Numbered from the stretch's first letter, positions 24,846 through 33,883 are shown. The stretch is DNA of 52,331 nucleotides from Bacteriovoracaceae bacterium (GCA_021737405.1 JAIPEG010000018.1:1-52331); one strand, 5' to 3'. Program-made: numbers and translations. Notes: generated by a model not told the origin, from the letters alone.

Positions 24846-27164
24846 ATGACACAGAAAACGGCAGAACAACTACTAAGAGACTTTGAAGTTATGTTTGGCA
24901 ATCAAAAGGGAGGGATTGATCCTCAACAAAATACACTGGAGAGCGATTTCTACCTACAGCTCTACGTCTACAAAACACTAGGGACCACTTTAAAGCTCAC
25001 ACGTAAAAGATGTAGTGACCGAATTTTGGAGTCTGCAATTAAATCTTTGGGACTTGATGATTGCGACCTACTCTTTGAAACGCTCCTCAAAAAACTTCAT
25101 CAGTATAAAGAAAGCATCAAAGGAATAAGCGAGAGAAAAGAGCGCATCCTCAAAGATTTTATCAATGAATTTGAAGACGGTCTTAAAAACCCTTATGAAT
25201 ATGGAAACTGGATGGCCCGTTTACATCAGATTCATAGACCTTCTTACTTTTTTGCCTGCGAACAATTAGAGAAGGTTATCTTAATAAAAGTGGAATCACT
25301 TGTAGATTGCATTATGGGACTTCCAGAACCAACTTTTTTTCATAATAAAATTTTAGAACTTGCAGAAACTTTTGAGTTTGGTCAAATCGAGATGGATATT
25401 ATTACAATCTTTTTTCTTAAAAATAGTAATGATATTATTTATGAGCTATTGATTGAAGATCGCGATATAAATGAACTTGAAAAAAGTAAAAATTTTCTAG
25501 CCCATTATCTAAATCTATCTGTTTCAGAGATGCGCCAACACTTCTCAAAAAACAGTATTTTAAGCCGATCGGGTATTCTCGAAAAAAACTCTAAGCGCTC
25601 AGATATTAATCTCAACGATGCTATTTCAGACTACCTCGTCGGGCTCTCTGAAGAGTGTCTTACTGACCGCTTTTTCATAGAAGATAAGTTTAAAGATAAT
25701 CCCCTAGAACTAGATGACCATCTCATCAAACAAGAAGATATCGAACTCTTAAAAAATTTAATGAAAAGAATCGGTGGTGCCAATGTTCTTCTTCACGGCG
25801 AACCAGGTACAGGAAAGACGGAGTTTGCAAAATCCTTAGCGAAAAAGCTTGGAAAACGTCTTTATATTCTAGCAAGTGGTGACAATGAAGAGAGGCGTCA
25901 TCAAGAAACCTTTAGACGAATTGCTTTGGTGGCCGCGGAGAATATTATCAATCATGAAAATAGCATTATCTTGATTGATGAAGCTGATGCTCTTCTTAAC
26001 TTAGAGGAGACGACTTTCTTTACCAGTCAAAATGGAGACAAGGCGTGGATCAATGATTTTCTTGATAACACCCAATCTAAAATCATTTGGATTTCAAACA
26101 AGTCTCGCCGCATTGAGCGGTCTACCAGAAGGCGCTTTAACTTCACACTTCATTTTGATGACTTTAACGTGCAAAAAAGAAAGAAAATCTGGCAAACCCA
26201 GATAGAGATTAATGAAGTCGACTTCCTTGACCAAAACCAAGTTCAAAAGCTTGCTAGTAAATTTTCCCTAAATGCTGGTCAAATAGCTCTGACCCTAAAG
26301 GATGCAAAGAGCTTTATCAAAGAGGAGCTCATGGAAAAAGAGAATGCCTTTGACACTATTGAAAATATTCTCTCTCATCACGAAGACTTTAGTGGCAGTA
26401 AAAAAGAGGATTTTCTCGCTATTCCAAAAGCCTATAATGCCAATATCTTAAATACTTCAATTCCCGCCAATCAAATCGTGAAATCCCTGCGAGGGTTTCA
26501 TAAGCGCCTTATTGAAGACGAACTCCCAGAAGACATTAAAAACTTTAACCTTCTTTTCTATGGAGCACCTGGTACGGGAAAAACAGAATTTGCCAAATAC
26601 CTGGCCCAAGAACTTGGGATGGGTCTTGTTACGAAAAGGGCCAGTGATCTTCTCTCAATGTGGGTTGGGGGAAGTGAGAAGAATATTGCAACCTCATTTC
26701 GACAAGCAGAGAGAGAAAACGCCATTCTCTTCTTAGATGAAGCCGATAGTCTCTTTACCAACAGACAAAACGCCGTGCGCTCCTATGAAACATCTAGGAC
26801 GAATCAGCTTCTTGTAGAGATGGAAAACTTCAAAGGCATACTCATCTGCTCAACGAACTTTAAAAAAGATCTTGATGAAGCCGCCGCTCGTCGCTTTTCT
26901 CAAAAAATCTATTTTGATACCATGTTGGCCGATTCTAAAGTTTCCTTCTTTCAAAGCTACCTAGATCTAAGCCTTGAATCTGATACCCATATCGAAAGAG
27001 TACGCAAAATCCCCAATATAACCCCAGGGGACTTTAAGACTGTTCGTAACCGCATGATCTTTGAAGGGCTAGAGTCCCATGAAGAGATCATCGAGGCCCT
27101 CGAACAAGAGGTCGCCCACAAAGAGCAAAATGCTAAACGAATAGGCCTTGGAGGGAAAGCTTGA
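24846..27164 (+). CDS. Tandem AAA+ ATPase
   Basis: This 772-residue protein has a helical N-terminal domain (1-290) and two AAA+ modules. In the first, Walker A GEPGTGKT is at about 316-323, Walker B ILIDEAD at about 374-380, and an Arg-rich TRRRF segment follows. In the second, Walker A GAPGTGKT is at about 573-580, Walker B LFLDEAD at about 627-633, and AAARRF follows. Both modules keep the Walker residues and appear active. The second is typical of Cdc48/FtsH-like remodellers. AAGGAG precedes the ATG and palindrome G lies 51 bp upstream. It probably unfolds or remodels a protein in the cluster's pathway; the target is unknown. Confidence 0.8.
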   Translation: MTQKTAEQLLRDFEVMFGNQKGGIDPQQNTLESDFYLQLYVYKTLGTTLKLTRKRCSDRILESAIKSLGLDDCDLLFETLLKKLHQYKESIKGISERKERILKDFINEFEDGLKNPYEYGNWMARLHQIHRPSYFFACEQLEKVILIKVESLVDCIMGLPEPTFFHNKILELAETFEFGQIEMDIITIFFLKNSNDIIYELLIEDRDINELEKSKNFLAHYLNLSVSEMRQHFSKNSILSRSGILEKNSKRSDINLNDAISDYLVGLSEECLTDRFFIEDKFKDNPLELDDHLIKQEDIELLKNLMKRIGGANVLLHGEPGTGKTEFAKSLAKKLGKRLYILASGDNEERRHQETFRRIALVAAENIINHENSIILIDEADALLNLEETTFFTSQNGDKAWINDFLDNTQSKIIWISNKSRRIERSTRRRFNFTLHFDDFNVQKRKKIWQTQIEINEVDFLDQNQVQKLASKFSLNAGQIALTLKDAKSFIKEELMEKENAFDTIENILSHHEDFSGSKKEDFLAIPKAYNANILNTSIPANQIVKSLRGFHKRLIEDELPEDIKNFNLLFYGAPGTGKTEFAKYLAQELGMGLVTKRASDLLSMWVGGSEKNIATSFRQAERENAILFLDEADSLFTNRQNAVRSYETSRTNQLLVEMENFKGILICSTNFKKDLDEAAARRFSQKIYFDTMLADSKVSFFQSYLDLSLESDTHIERVRKIPNITPGDFKTVRNRMIFEGLESHEEIIEALEQEVAHKEQNAKRIGLGGKA

Positions 27165-27412
27165 AAAGACCTCTTATCCTAACCATCTTTATGTTTATCA
27201 TGGCGTATGAGGGCATGGAGGCCCTCGCGATTTCAGTAGTGGTCATGGGTTACACTCGCCTCATCCATGACATGATCTTAGGGCTTCCAAAGGTAAGAGA
27301 ACTTATCAAGAAAATACCCGGTCCACAATTCGTGAAGGACAGAACTCCATGGCTTGTGGCCGGGTATACGGTGGATGGATTTGCGTTGTTTTTGATTTAC
27401 CTACTCTATTAG
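27161..27412 (+). CDS. Small two- or three-span membrane protein
   Basis: This 83-residue protein starts at a TTG that overlaps the ATPase stop by 4 bases, with GGAGGG just before it, so translation is coupled. Hydrophobic helices are at about residues 5-30 and 63-82, with a basic loop between (PKVRELIKKIPGPQFVKDR). It may be a membrane anchor for the AAA+ protein. Its 3' end overlaps the convergent small gene by 4 bp. Confidence 0.55.
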   Translation: MKRPLILTIFMFIMAYEGMEALAISVVVMGYTRLIHDMILGLPKVRELIKKIPGPQFVKDRTPWLVAGYTVDGFALFLIYLLY

Positions 27413-27612
27413 GCTGCTTTTATAGGATGTGACTTAAATGGATCCGGTTGAGACTCCTCTTCCTCTGTGAAGATCAAGACAAAGGTAAAAGCAAAAGAGT
27501 CTTCATAAGCAGGATCGTCGTCAAAAGCTCGCGGACGTACAGAAACATAATCATCAAGGGCCTGAGAAAGTAACTCCAGGTTTCTTTTAAATTTAGGGTC
27601 TTTTTTAGGCAT
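27409..27612 (-). CDS. Small acidic protein, unknown
   Basis: This 67-residue protein has a basic N terminus (MPKKDPKFKRN) and an acidic C-terminal half (FDDDPAYEDS, FTEEEESQPD). There is no export signal. Palindrome E lies 50 bp upstream, between this gene and the divergent ADP-ribosylglycohydrolase. Short and unrecognised; called because of its spacing and a plausible ribosome site (TGGAG). Confidence 0.4.
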   Translation of the reverse strand: MPKKDPKFKRNLELLSQALDDYVSVRPRAFDDDPAYEDSFAFTFVLIFTEEEESQPDPFKSHPIKAA

Positions 27613-27661
27613 AAAAGCTCCAAGTTCAGGTAAAATGAGAATTCAATATATCTATAGGCAA

Positions 27662-27676
27662 TCTCAATTTTTGAGA
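27662..27676. promoter_or_regulatory. 15-bp palindrome, site E
   Basis: TCTCAA-TTT-TTGAGA, identical to site A. It lies between the divergent small acidic protein (start 27612) and ADP-ribosylglycohydrolase (start 27699) genes. Confidence 0.75.
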
Positions 27677-27698
27677 ATCAAGAAGAGAGAACACATTT

Positions 27699-28562
27699 AT
27701 GCATCTTAAAAATGACAATAAACTAGCCATGCTTTTAGGACTCCACTGCGGAGACTCTTTGGGTGCAACTTTAGAATTTTGTGACCCACGTCCCGAAGAC
27801 GACCTCCACACCGAAATCATTGGTGGTGGTCCCCTCAATTGGGAGCCAGGTGCTCCAACAGACGACACGGATTTGATGCTTATTCTCCTTGAGAGCCTTG
27901 TACTAAAAAAGGGTGTGCTCAACCATCATCATATTGCCAAAGGACTTATTAAGTGGCTTAGTCGAGAACCCCTAGATGTAGGCAATACCACTAGAAGTGC
28001 CATAAACCGCATGAAAGAGGGTCTTCCTATAGAACAATGGCCTGATATCGGGGAATGGACTCAAGGAAATGGCTCACTCATGCGCACGGCTCCCCTCGCC
28101 CTTTTTAAGGTAAGTGACGAAACCATCCGCGAACAATGCGAGCTCACTCATGGCCACCCCACTTGCGCTGACACTGATATTATTTTCATCAGAACCCTAG
28201 AGTCGGCATTGGCCGGCAACACAAAACAAGATGTTTATGAAACGGCACTTAAAGAAGCAAGGCGCTTGCATAACCCAGTTCTCATTGAATCTCTCGAGGA
28301 TATCCCCAATCAAACCTATGAGAGCACAAAAACTTCTGGCTTTTGTGTCCATACCCTAAACGCCGCGCTATTCGCTTTTATTATGGAAGACTCTTTTGAG
28401 GAATCTCTTATCAAGATCGTCAACCGCGGTGATGACGCCGATACAGTGGGAGCCGTCACCGGTGCCCTCTGCGGTGCCTTTTATGGTTTTGATGCAATTC
28501 CAAAGAGATGGCTTAACACTATTCAAGAAAAAGAAAATATTGAGAGGCTCCTCTCCTTGTAA
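27699..28562 (+). CDS. ADP-ribosylglycohydrolase (ARH/DraG family)
   Basis: The protein has 287 residues. Family motifs appear in order: GLHCGDSLGATLEF near the N terminus, the metal site PTDDTD (about residue 52-57), GNTTRSA, GNGSLMRTAPLALF, and the C-terminal metal motif NRGDDADTVGAVTGAL (about 243-258). These are the residues that hold the di-Mg centre of ARH/DraG hydrolases, which remove ADP-ribose from proteins, or in some lineages from nucleic acid or small molecules. The site pairing suggests an intact enzyme. It is flanked by palindromes E and F, so it belongs to the same putative regulon. Confidence 0.85.
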   Translation: MHLKNDNKLAMLLGLHCGDSLGATLEFCDPRPEDDLHTEIIGGGPLNWEPGAPTDDTDLMLILLESLVLKKGVLNHHHIAKGLIKWLSREPLDVGNTTRSAINRMKEGLPIEQWPDIGEWTQGNGSLMRTAPLALFKVSDETIREQCELTHGHPTCADTDIIFIRTLESALAGNTKQDVYETALKEARRLHNPVLIESLEDIPNQTYESTKTSGFCVHTLNAALFAFIMEDSFEESLIKIVNRGDDADTVGAVTGALCGAFYGFDAIPKRWLNTIQEKENIERLLSL

Positions 28563-28577
28563 TCTCAAATTTTGAGA
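28563..28577. promoter_or_regulatory. 15-bp palindrome, site F
   Basis: TCTCAA-ATT-TTGAGA, identical to site C, beginning one base after the ARH stop codon. TTGAGA is followed 17 bp later by TAACCT on the plus strand, a possible promoter for the leader ahead of the HEPN operon. Confidence 0.7.
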
Positions 28578-28601
28578 CACTAATTTGGCATTTTTAACCT
28601 A

Positions 28602-28653
28602 TTGAGACTCAACAACCCCACAGGGAGGATAGGTTTTTCTAATAGACCTATCC
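28602..28653 (+). other. Structured leader: TTGAGACTCAA palindrome and 8-bp hairpin
   Basis: TTGAG-A-CTCAA lies at 28602-28612. GGATAGGT (28627-28634) and ACCTATCC (28646-28653) form a perfect 8-bp stem. No T-run follows in either direction close enough for a clear terminator. The rest of the stretch up to 28802 has no gene that I can support; AGGAG near 28792 serves the next gene. Confidence 0.45.
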
Positions 28654-28802
28654 GCCAAACATGACATCTAAGTCATCGAAAACTCACTGAAATTAAAGGA
28701 CAGAAAAAAAATAAAATACCTACACTTTAAGACCTAAATAACCGACTAGGATACTACACAAAGCCTAAGTTTATTCGATTATCAAAATGTAGGAGAACTA
28801 GA

Positions 28803-30086
28803 TTGGAAAAGAAATTTGAACCTACTCATTTCTACGTAATATTTGACCCTTACCTAAATAATGATGAATTTTCGGCCATTGGTGAAGAGTATAGCCAAGC
28901 GCATGCATTTGCTAATCTACTAAAACAAAGACTTCAAAATGACAGTGACTCTTACTTGTACTGGGGAAAACTCTCTCTCTCTAAGAAGAAAGAAAAGATT
29001 CCACAAAGTCATTACAAAGAAACCATAAGAGTAAATCAGAAAAAAGGATACCCAACTTATCTCTATATAAGTGATTTTCGAAACTTCTGGGTGGCAAAGA
29101 TCGAATCCATAGAGTTTGGAAATGACAATGAATATTATGAGAATGCTCTTCCCTTTTTTAGAAAATGGGAAAAAGACAATGCTGTAGAAGCGTGGTTTAA
29201 AGTTACTGATATTGATCTATTATCAAAAGTTAGTAATGAAACACATCAGTATATAAAATGCTTACAAAGTGAAAGTGGTCATACAAGATTTACGGTTACT
29301 CCCTTTTTATCAAACCTTCGTTATCCTCTAGAAGTAAAAGACGAAGACCTTCTAGGTATAAACTATTTCGATGGAGTTTCACCAAAAGTGTTTGAATTAA
29401 ACTTTGACCATAAGTCATTTGAAAATAAAATTAAAAATATTATTACAAAGTACTCTATACATGAAGAAGATTTTTCTCTTCTCACAAACTCAGTAAAGAG
29501 ATTGATCATTACTGCAGAAATGGATTATTTTGATGATCGCCTTCATAACTGGCCGGCTTTATACTTCAATTACTATAAAGCACTTGAGCTTCAACTTAAT
29601 GATGTTATTCTCGGATATTTAAAAAAATCACACCCAGATTCTGATATTACGATTTATGCAAAAGGGCCAAAAGAGAAAGGGACTATTCATTGCTATCATG
29701 GTGGAAGAAATACTAGAGGAGAAAGGCCATATCCTCTCATCGAATTCCATGGTGGTTTCTCAATAGACACTCTATTAAAACACTTTCTAGGGAATGCTAC
29801 AAAACTCTCAAACAATAAACCTAATAGTTATTTTTTCGATAAGGATAGTAACCTCGTTAGGTTTGCCAATAATGAACTAAGTAGTTTTTTAAGTAGAAAT
29901 AAATTCATACAAACCCGCAACATCTACTCCCATGATGATATCGAAGAATTTGATGTTACAGAATTCCATTTTAAGAAAGTTAGAAATGAACTTCTTGGAC
30001 TTGGAAGAGAGAGTCTACTAATACAACTTAGTAAGGCATCTCCTCTCTACGACTCATACTACTTAGAAAACAAAAAGGCATCTTAA
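28803..30086 (+). CDS. Predicted HEPN-domain RNase (unknown N-terminal domain)
   Basis: This 427-residue protein starts at TTG, supported by AGGAG 8 nt upstream. The first 200 residues are an unrecognised alpha/beta region. The C-terminal half has two long helices, ALYFNYYKALELQLNDVIL and then RNIYSH followed by FHFKKVRNELLGL. R372-N-x-x-x-H377 is the Rx4H signature of HEPN ribonucleases, with the Asn after Arg that is most common in them. HEPN proteins act in toxin-antitoxin, CRISPR and abortive phage-defence systems. It is the first gene of a three-gene operon ending in a helicase-nuclease. Confidence 0.55.
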   Translation: MEKKFEPTHFYVIFDPYLNNDEFSAIGEEYSQAHAFANLLKQRLQNDSDSYLYWGKLSLSKKKEKIPQSHYKETIRVNQKKGYPTYLYISDFRNFWVAKIESIEFGNDNEYYENALPFFRKWEKDNAVEAWFKVTDIDLLSKVSNETHQYIKCLQSESGHTRFTVTPFLSNLRYPLEVKDEDLLGINYFDGVSPKVFELNFDHKSFENKIKNIITKYSIHEEDFSLLTNSVKRLIITAEMDYFDDRLHNWPALYFNYYKALELQLNDVILGYLKKSHPDSDITIYAKGPKEKGTIHCYHGGRNTRGERPYPLIEFHGGFSIDTLLKHFLGNATKLSNNKPNSYFFDKDSNLVRFANNELSSFLSRNKFIQTRNIYSHDDIEEFDVTEFHFKKVRNELLGLGRESLLIQLSKASPLYDSYYLENKKAS

Positions 30087-30092
30087 AACATA

Positions 30093-30734
30093 GTGAATAT
30101 ATATAATACCACCTATTACCATAAGTTTTTAGATGACGTCGTTCCGACGGCCTATAGTTTTTTTACAAAAATACACCCTCATATGATTGAATACTCCGAG
30201 ACTATAAAATTCTCATTAAACATAAATAAATTAGATAACGCCTTAATTCCAGATTATCTTTTTCAAGAGGTAATCAAACTATACACCCTTCAATATGAGT
30301 ATATTTCAAATTTTGAAAAATACTTAACTAATAGCGAATTAAAGTTTGAAATTAAAAAAAATCTTAAGAATGGTCAACACGACTATTTTATTGAAGATCT
30401 AGTCTCTGAAAAGATAGATCAACTCAATAGTCTTAAAGAAAAAGAAGATTTTCTTGTTAATTTATATATTAAAGAACAAACAAGACTAAGTTTTTGTAAA
30501 TTTTTATTAGAATCAATAAGAGTAGAAGGCATTTTCAAACTTTATATAGCGAAGTTATCTTCTAAGTTTAGAGTTATTACAGACAAGCACGACATCCAGC
30601 TAACCACAAATGAATCTAGTGAAATCAAGAGTCTGATCTTTCTTTTTGCGGATTATCTTGCAGAAACATATCTTAGTGGCCGAAAACTTTTTGAAGCCCC
30701 TTATGGGGACATCATATTAAGGAAAAAGGCATAA
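30093..30734 (+). CDS. Unknown helical protein of the HEPN-helicase operon
   Basis: This 213-residue protein has its start (GTG) 6 bp after the HEPN gene and its stop 2 bp before the helicase gene. It is predicted almost all helical, rich in Lys, Glu and Leu, with no signal or membrane span. A second Rx5H sequence (RVITDKH, about residues 165-171) is present but is not followed by a HEPN-like helix, so I do not rely on it. Its position suggests an antitoxin-like or adaptor subunit. Confidence 0.5.
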   Translation: MNIYNTTYYHKFLDDVVPTAYSFFTKIHPHMIEYSETIKFSLNINKLDNALIPDYLFQEVIKLYTLQYEYISNFEKYLTNSELKFEIKKNLKNGQHDYFIEDLVSEKIDQLNSLKEKEDFLVNLYIKEQTRLSFCKFLLESIRVEGIFKLYIAKLSSKFRVITDKHDIQLTTNESSEIKSLIFLFADYLAETYLSGRKLFEAPYGDIILRKKA

Positions 30735-30736
30735 GT

Positions 30737-33169
30737 ATGGGCAAAGCTAATTTTAAAATTAAATTTAGCCAGGATTCTATAGAAATAGCAAATAGGTGGT
30801 TCAATCCCAATTTTTCTCTCAATAAAGAATTCCAAAATAAGAAACTAAAAGAAAATGAGAGATATTTTGACGAGGTGGAAAAGTTCCCTCTTAACGACAG
30901 TCAAAGAAAGGCAGTTATTCTTGATGAGCAACGAAATTTAGTCATAGCAGGGGCTGGCACAGGAAAGACTTCTACATTGGTTGCGAAAATCGGTTATATC
31001 CTAAAAAATAATTTAGCTTTGCCTCATGAAATTCTTGTTTTAGCATTTAATAGTGACGCAAAAAATGAAATAAATAAAAGAATTGGCAAGTACCTCACAA
31101 AAGATGAAGAGGACCCTGAGATAGAGGCCAAGACATTTCATGGTTTTGGTCTAGAGGTTATAGGAACTGTCGAGAAAAAGAAACCTATTACCAACAGATG
31201 GTCAGATAAAGATAAGAAGAATGAGTATACGGATTTTCTTAAAAATGAATTAGATCATTTATTCAAGAATTCACCGTTAAAGTCGAATATCATAAAGCTT
31301 CTAACCTGGGAGCTTACCCCTTATCCGATTAATAAAGAATTAGATTTTAACACCATGAGTGAATACAGAAGCTTCATTAAGGAGTTTGACTTAATTGCAC
31401 TCAATGGAAATCAGGTTAAGAGTTATGGTGAACTTTTAATTGCCAATTACCTTTTCACGCAGGGGATTCCTTTTACATATGAAGATAAATATCAAAGCGC
31501 AACTCAGAAGTGGCCAAGCTTTCAATACTACCCCGACTTTCATATAAAAAATACAAATCTATATATCGAGTATTTTGGTACCGATCGGCTTGGAAAAACT
31601 CTGAAATTTATCGATGCAGAAAAATATAACAAAGAGATCCGTAGTAAAAAGGCTTGTCATGCTAACTATGGTACAGAATTAATAGACCTTTATTATTACA
31701 ATTTACAAGAAAAAAACCTTCTTTCTAAACTTGAGGAGGAATTGGATAAACATAAAGTAACTCGTTCCCCATTATCTGATGAAGAAATACTTAAGGCCTT
31801 TAAAGAACAAAATTATACGACTCGACTGATTGAGTTGTTTAAAAGATTTAGAACGTTATTTAAAAGTGATAATCACAACTTCAATGAGCTCAAAAACATT
31901 GCCACAAATGACAATCGGAGCCAAATACTTTTAACTATATTTCATCGACTATTTGAATCTTACGAGAAAGAATTGCAAAAGGACAAAGCTATAGATTTTA
32001 TCGATATGGTTAATGGGGGTATTAAATACATTTCTTTAGGCAAATATCAGTCTCATTTTAAGTACATTCTTGTTGATGAATATCAAGATCTCTCGCCTCA
32101 ACGCTATCGTTTAATAAATGAATTACTTAAGAAAAACCCAAAGACGAAGCTCTATGCTGTTGGCGATGATTGGCAATGTATATATGGCTTCACAGGAAGT
32201 GATATAAAGTTCACTACCCAATTTAGTAAATATTATGGGTCCCTGGCAAGATTTTCACTAAGTCACACCTATCGATTCAACCAATCACTCTGTGACTTAG
32301 CATCTGAAGTAATTTCTAAGAATGAAAACCAAATTAAAAAAAACGTGAACGCTACAAACCAAAGCTTTGAAAAGGCTTGTTTTATTCATCGGTATCAATT
32401 CAATGGCAGAAATGCTCTCTTAGATCTGGTTAAAGAACTATCCAAGAAAAAGAAAAGTGAACAGAGTTTATTAATTCTAGGCCGAAACAATTCTGATATC
32501 CCCAAGGAGAAAGATAAGTCTCATATAAAAGAGATGTGGAAAAATGACCAGGTAACCTTTAGAACTTGTCATTCAGCAAAAGGACTAGAAGCAGATTATG
32601 TAATTTTACATAAACTACAAGAACAATTTCCATCAAAAAGAGAAGAGGACCCTATTATTAAACTCATTTTGAATGAAAATAGTTCCTCAAAGGTTGAGGA
32701 AGAAAGAAGACTTTTGTATGTCAGTATTACCAGAGCAAAACAGGAAATTCATATAACGACTGATATAAAGTCACAATCACAGTTTATAAACGAAATTCTC
32801 GAAAGTGACAATCACGTTAAGATAATTGACTACATGAATAAAGATCCAAAAAAATGTGGAAGATGTAACGACTCTGAACTCTTTCAATATGATTATTATA
32901 ATTACCAAGACAAACGAAAGTACACTTACTCATGTAACACTTGCGACTATGAATCCTTTCAATGCCCGGAATGCAAAAAAGGACAATCCCTCATCACTAA
33001 AGAAAATGATCAACTTTTCTTCGAATGTGAGCAAAAATGTGGATTCAAGCATCAAGTCTGCGATTCTTGTCATACAGGCTACTTAAGGCAACTCCCTGGT
33101 AAAGATTTTATTTCTTGCACGGGCTATTTTGACTTCGGCTGTAGAAATACAATCTCTTTAAAAAAATAA
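30737..33169 (+). CDS. SF1 (UvrD/helicase IV-like) helicase with nuclease insertion and zinc ribbons
   Basis: This 810-residue protein has a Q-motif-like LNDSQRKAV, Walker A AGAGTGKTST (about 73-82), Walker B ILVDEYQDLSP (about 446-456), then GDDWQCIYGFTG, HTYRFNQ and YVSITRAKQE as later SF1A motifs. Between motifs Ia and II lies an insertion with PDFHI (D267) and YIEYFG (E278), a PD-(D/E)xK-like nuclease arrangement as in helicase-IV relatives; the third catalytic residue is unclear. The C-terminal 110 residues carry repeated Cys pairs (CGRC, CNTC, CPEC, CDSC) forming zinc ribbons. Such architecture suits DNA unwinding and degradation. Confidence 0.8.
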   Translation: MGKANFKIKFSQDSIEIANRWFNPNFSLNKEFQNKKLKENERYFDEVEKFPLNDSQRKAVILDEQRNLVIAGAGTGKTSTLVAKIGYILKNNLALPHEILVLAFNSDAKNEINKRIGKYLTKDEEDPEIEAKTFHGFGLEVIGTVEKKKPITNRWSDKDKKNEYTDFLKNELDHLFKNSPLKSNIIKLLTWELTPYPINKELDFNTMSEYRSFIKEFDLIALNGNQVKSYGELLIANYLFTQGIPFTYEDKYQSATQKWPSFQYYPDFHIKNTNLYIEYFGTDRLGKTLKFIDAEKYNKEIRSKKACHANYGTELIDLYYYNLQEKNLLSKLEEELDKHKVTRSPLSDEEILKAFKEQNYTTRLIELFKRFRTLFKSDNHNFNELKNIATNDNRSQILLTIFHRLFESYEKELQKDKAIDFIDMVNGGIKYISLGKYQSHFKYILVDEYQDLSPQRYRLINELLKKNPKTKLYAVGDDWQCIYGFTGSDIKFTTQFSKYYGSLARFSLSHTYRFNQSLCDLASEVISKNENQIKKNVNATNQSFEKACFIHRYQFNGRNALLDLVKELSKKKKSEQSLLILGRNNSDIPKEKDKSHIKEMWKNDQVTFRTCHSAKGLEADYVILHKLQEQFPSKREEDPIIKLILNENSSSKVEEERRLLYVSITRAKQEIHITTDIKSQSQFINEILESDNHVKIIDYMNKDPKKCGRCNDSELFQYDYYNYQDKRKYTYSCNTCDYESFQCPECKKGQSLITKENDQLFFECEQKCGFKHQVCDSCHTGYLRQLPGKDFISCTGYFDFGCRNTISLKK

Positions 33170-33248
33170 ACAAAAATGAATATAGAAGGGTGAAATAATT
33201 AATCCCTTAGTAAGTTAAGAAAATCAATTTACTAACCTATCCATTATA

Positions 33249-33266
33249 TGGTGGAAGTGGTGACAA
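33249..33266 (-). repeat. Short tmRNA-tail-like remnant 3
   Basis: Fourteen bases, TGGTGGAAGTGGTG, match 13 of 14 positions of the copy at 43368-43381, in the same orientation, and the match then fades. It lies at the junction between the HEPN-helicase and McrBC modules. On its own the match is short. Confidence 0.3.
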
Positions 33267-33342
33267 CTCCATAACTAGATGTTTTTGTTAATGTGAAATT
33301 CGAAACTACTACGGATTACTACAAAACGTTATTTTTTCAACC

Positions 33343-33723
33343 CTATTTTATCTGCCTCGTAAAGTCTGGTTCAGGGTCAATTTCAAACCTTACTGCTGGA
33401 ATTTTTTTTCTTCCTTCTAAGTGCGCTCGACAAATACGATGAACTCCATCTAAGACAATATTTTCTTGGCTCAAGATAATTGGGAAGTTCAAATCAGCAT
33501 TTTCAATTTTTTTCATATGCTCAAGAACTTTGTTAACAGTCGGTTCTTGATTTGGACCAAACCAAACGTTCTTATCGAATCCATTAAATGATGAAACTTC
33601 AAATTCAAACACTGAAAGAGTCTTTGTTAGTTCCCAAAGTCTTTCTGTGTACCACAAATACACAACACCATCTTTTTCAAATCCAGTGTGCGCCTTAGAA
33701 TTAATTTCTTGTTCACTTGTCAT
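33343..33723 (-). CDS. Orphan ParB-like nuclease-fold protein
   Basis: The protein has 126 residues from the ATG at 33723; an upstream in-frame ATG at 33768 lies in repeat-like sequence. The C-terminal 50 residues read FPIILSQENIVLDGVHRICRAH then IPAVRFE, the ParB/sulfiredoxin-fold signature (DG-x-HR, IPA). There is no HTH or C-terminal dimer domain as in true ParB, so a plasmid-partition role is unlikely. The fold is also used in nucleases and nucleotide-using enzymes. It is isolated at the module boundary, with no clear ribosome site. Function unknown. Confidence 0.5.
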   Translation of the reverse strand: MTSEQEINSKAHTGFEKDGVVYLWYTERLWELTKTLSVFEFEVSSFNGFDKNVWFGPNQEPTVNKVLEHMKKIENADLNFPIILSQENIVLDGVHRICRAHLEGRKKIPAVRFEIDPEPDFTRQIK

Positions 33724-33883
33724 AAGTAAATGAAAAACTAAACTGAGGTGCATGACAATATGCACCATGGTGGTGGAAACAGCCTCTAATACAGGGTTTC
33801 TTTATATACTTAGATTATTTTTCCGCATTACAACAGATTGCAACCTGTCTATCAAACCATTTTAATGGCGTGGCGACAGCCTA

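Noticed and set aside
33760..33790. Another tmRNA-tail copy at GGTGGTGGAAACAGCC
   Set aside because: Similarity is limited to GGTGG runs and does not continue into the T-arm.
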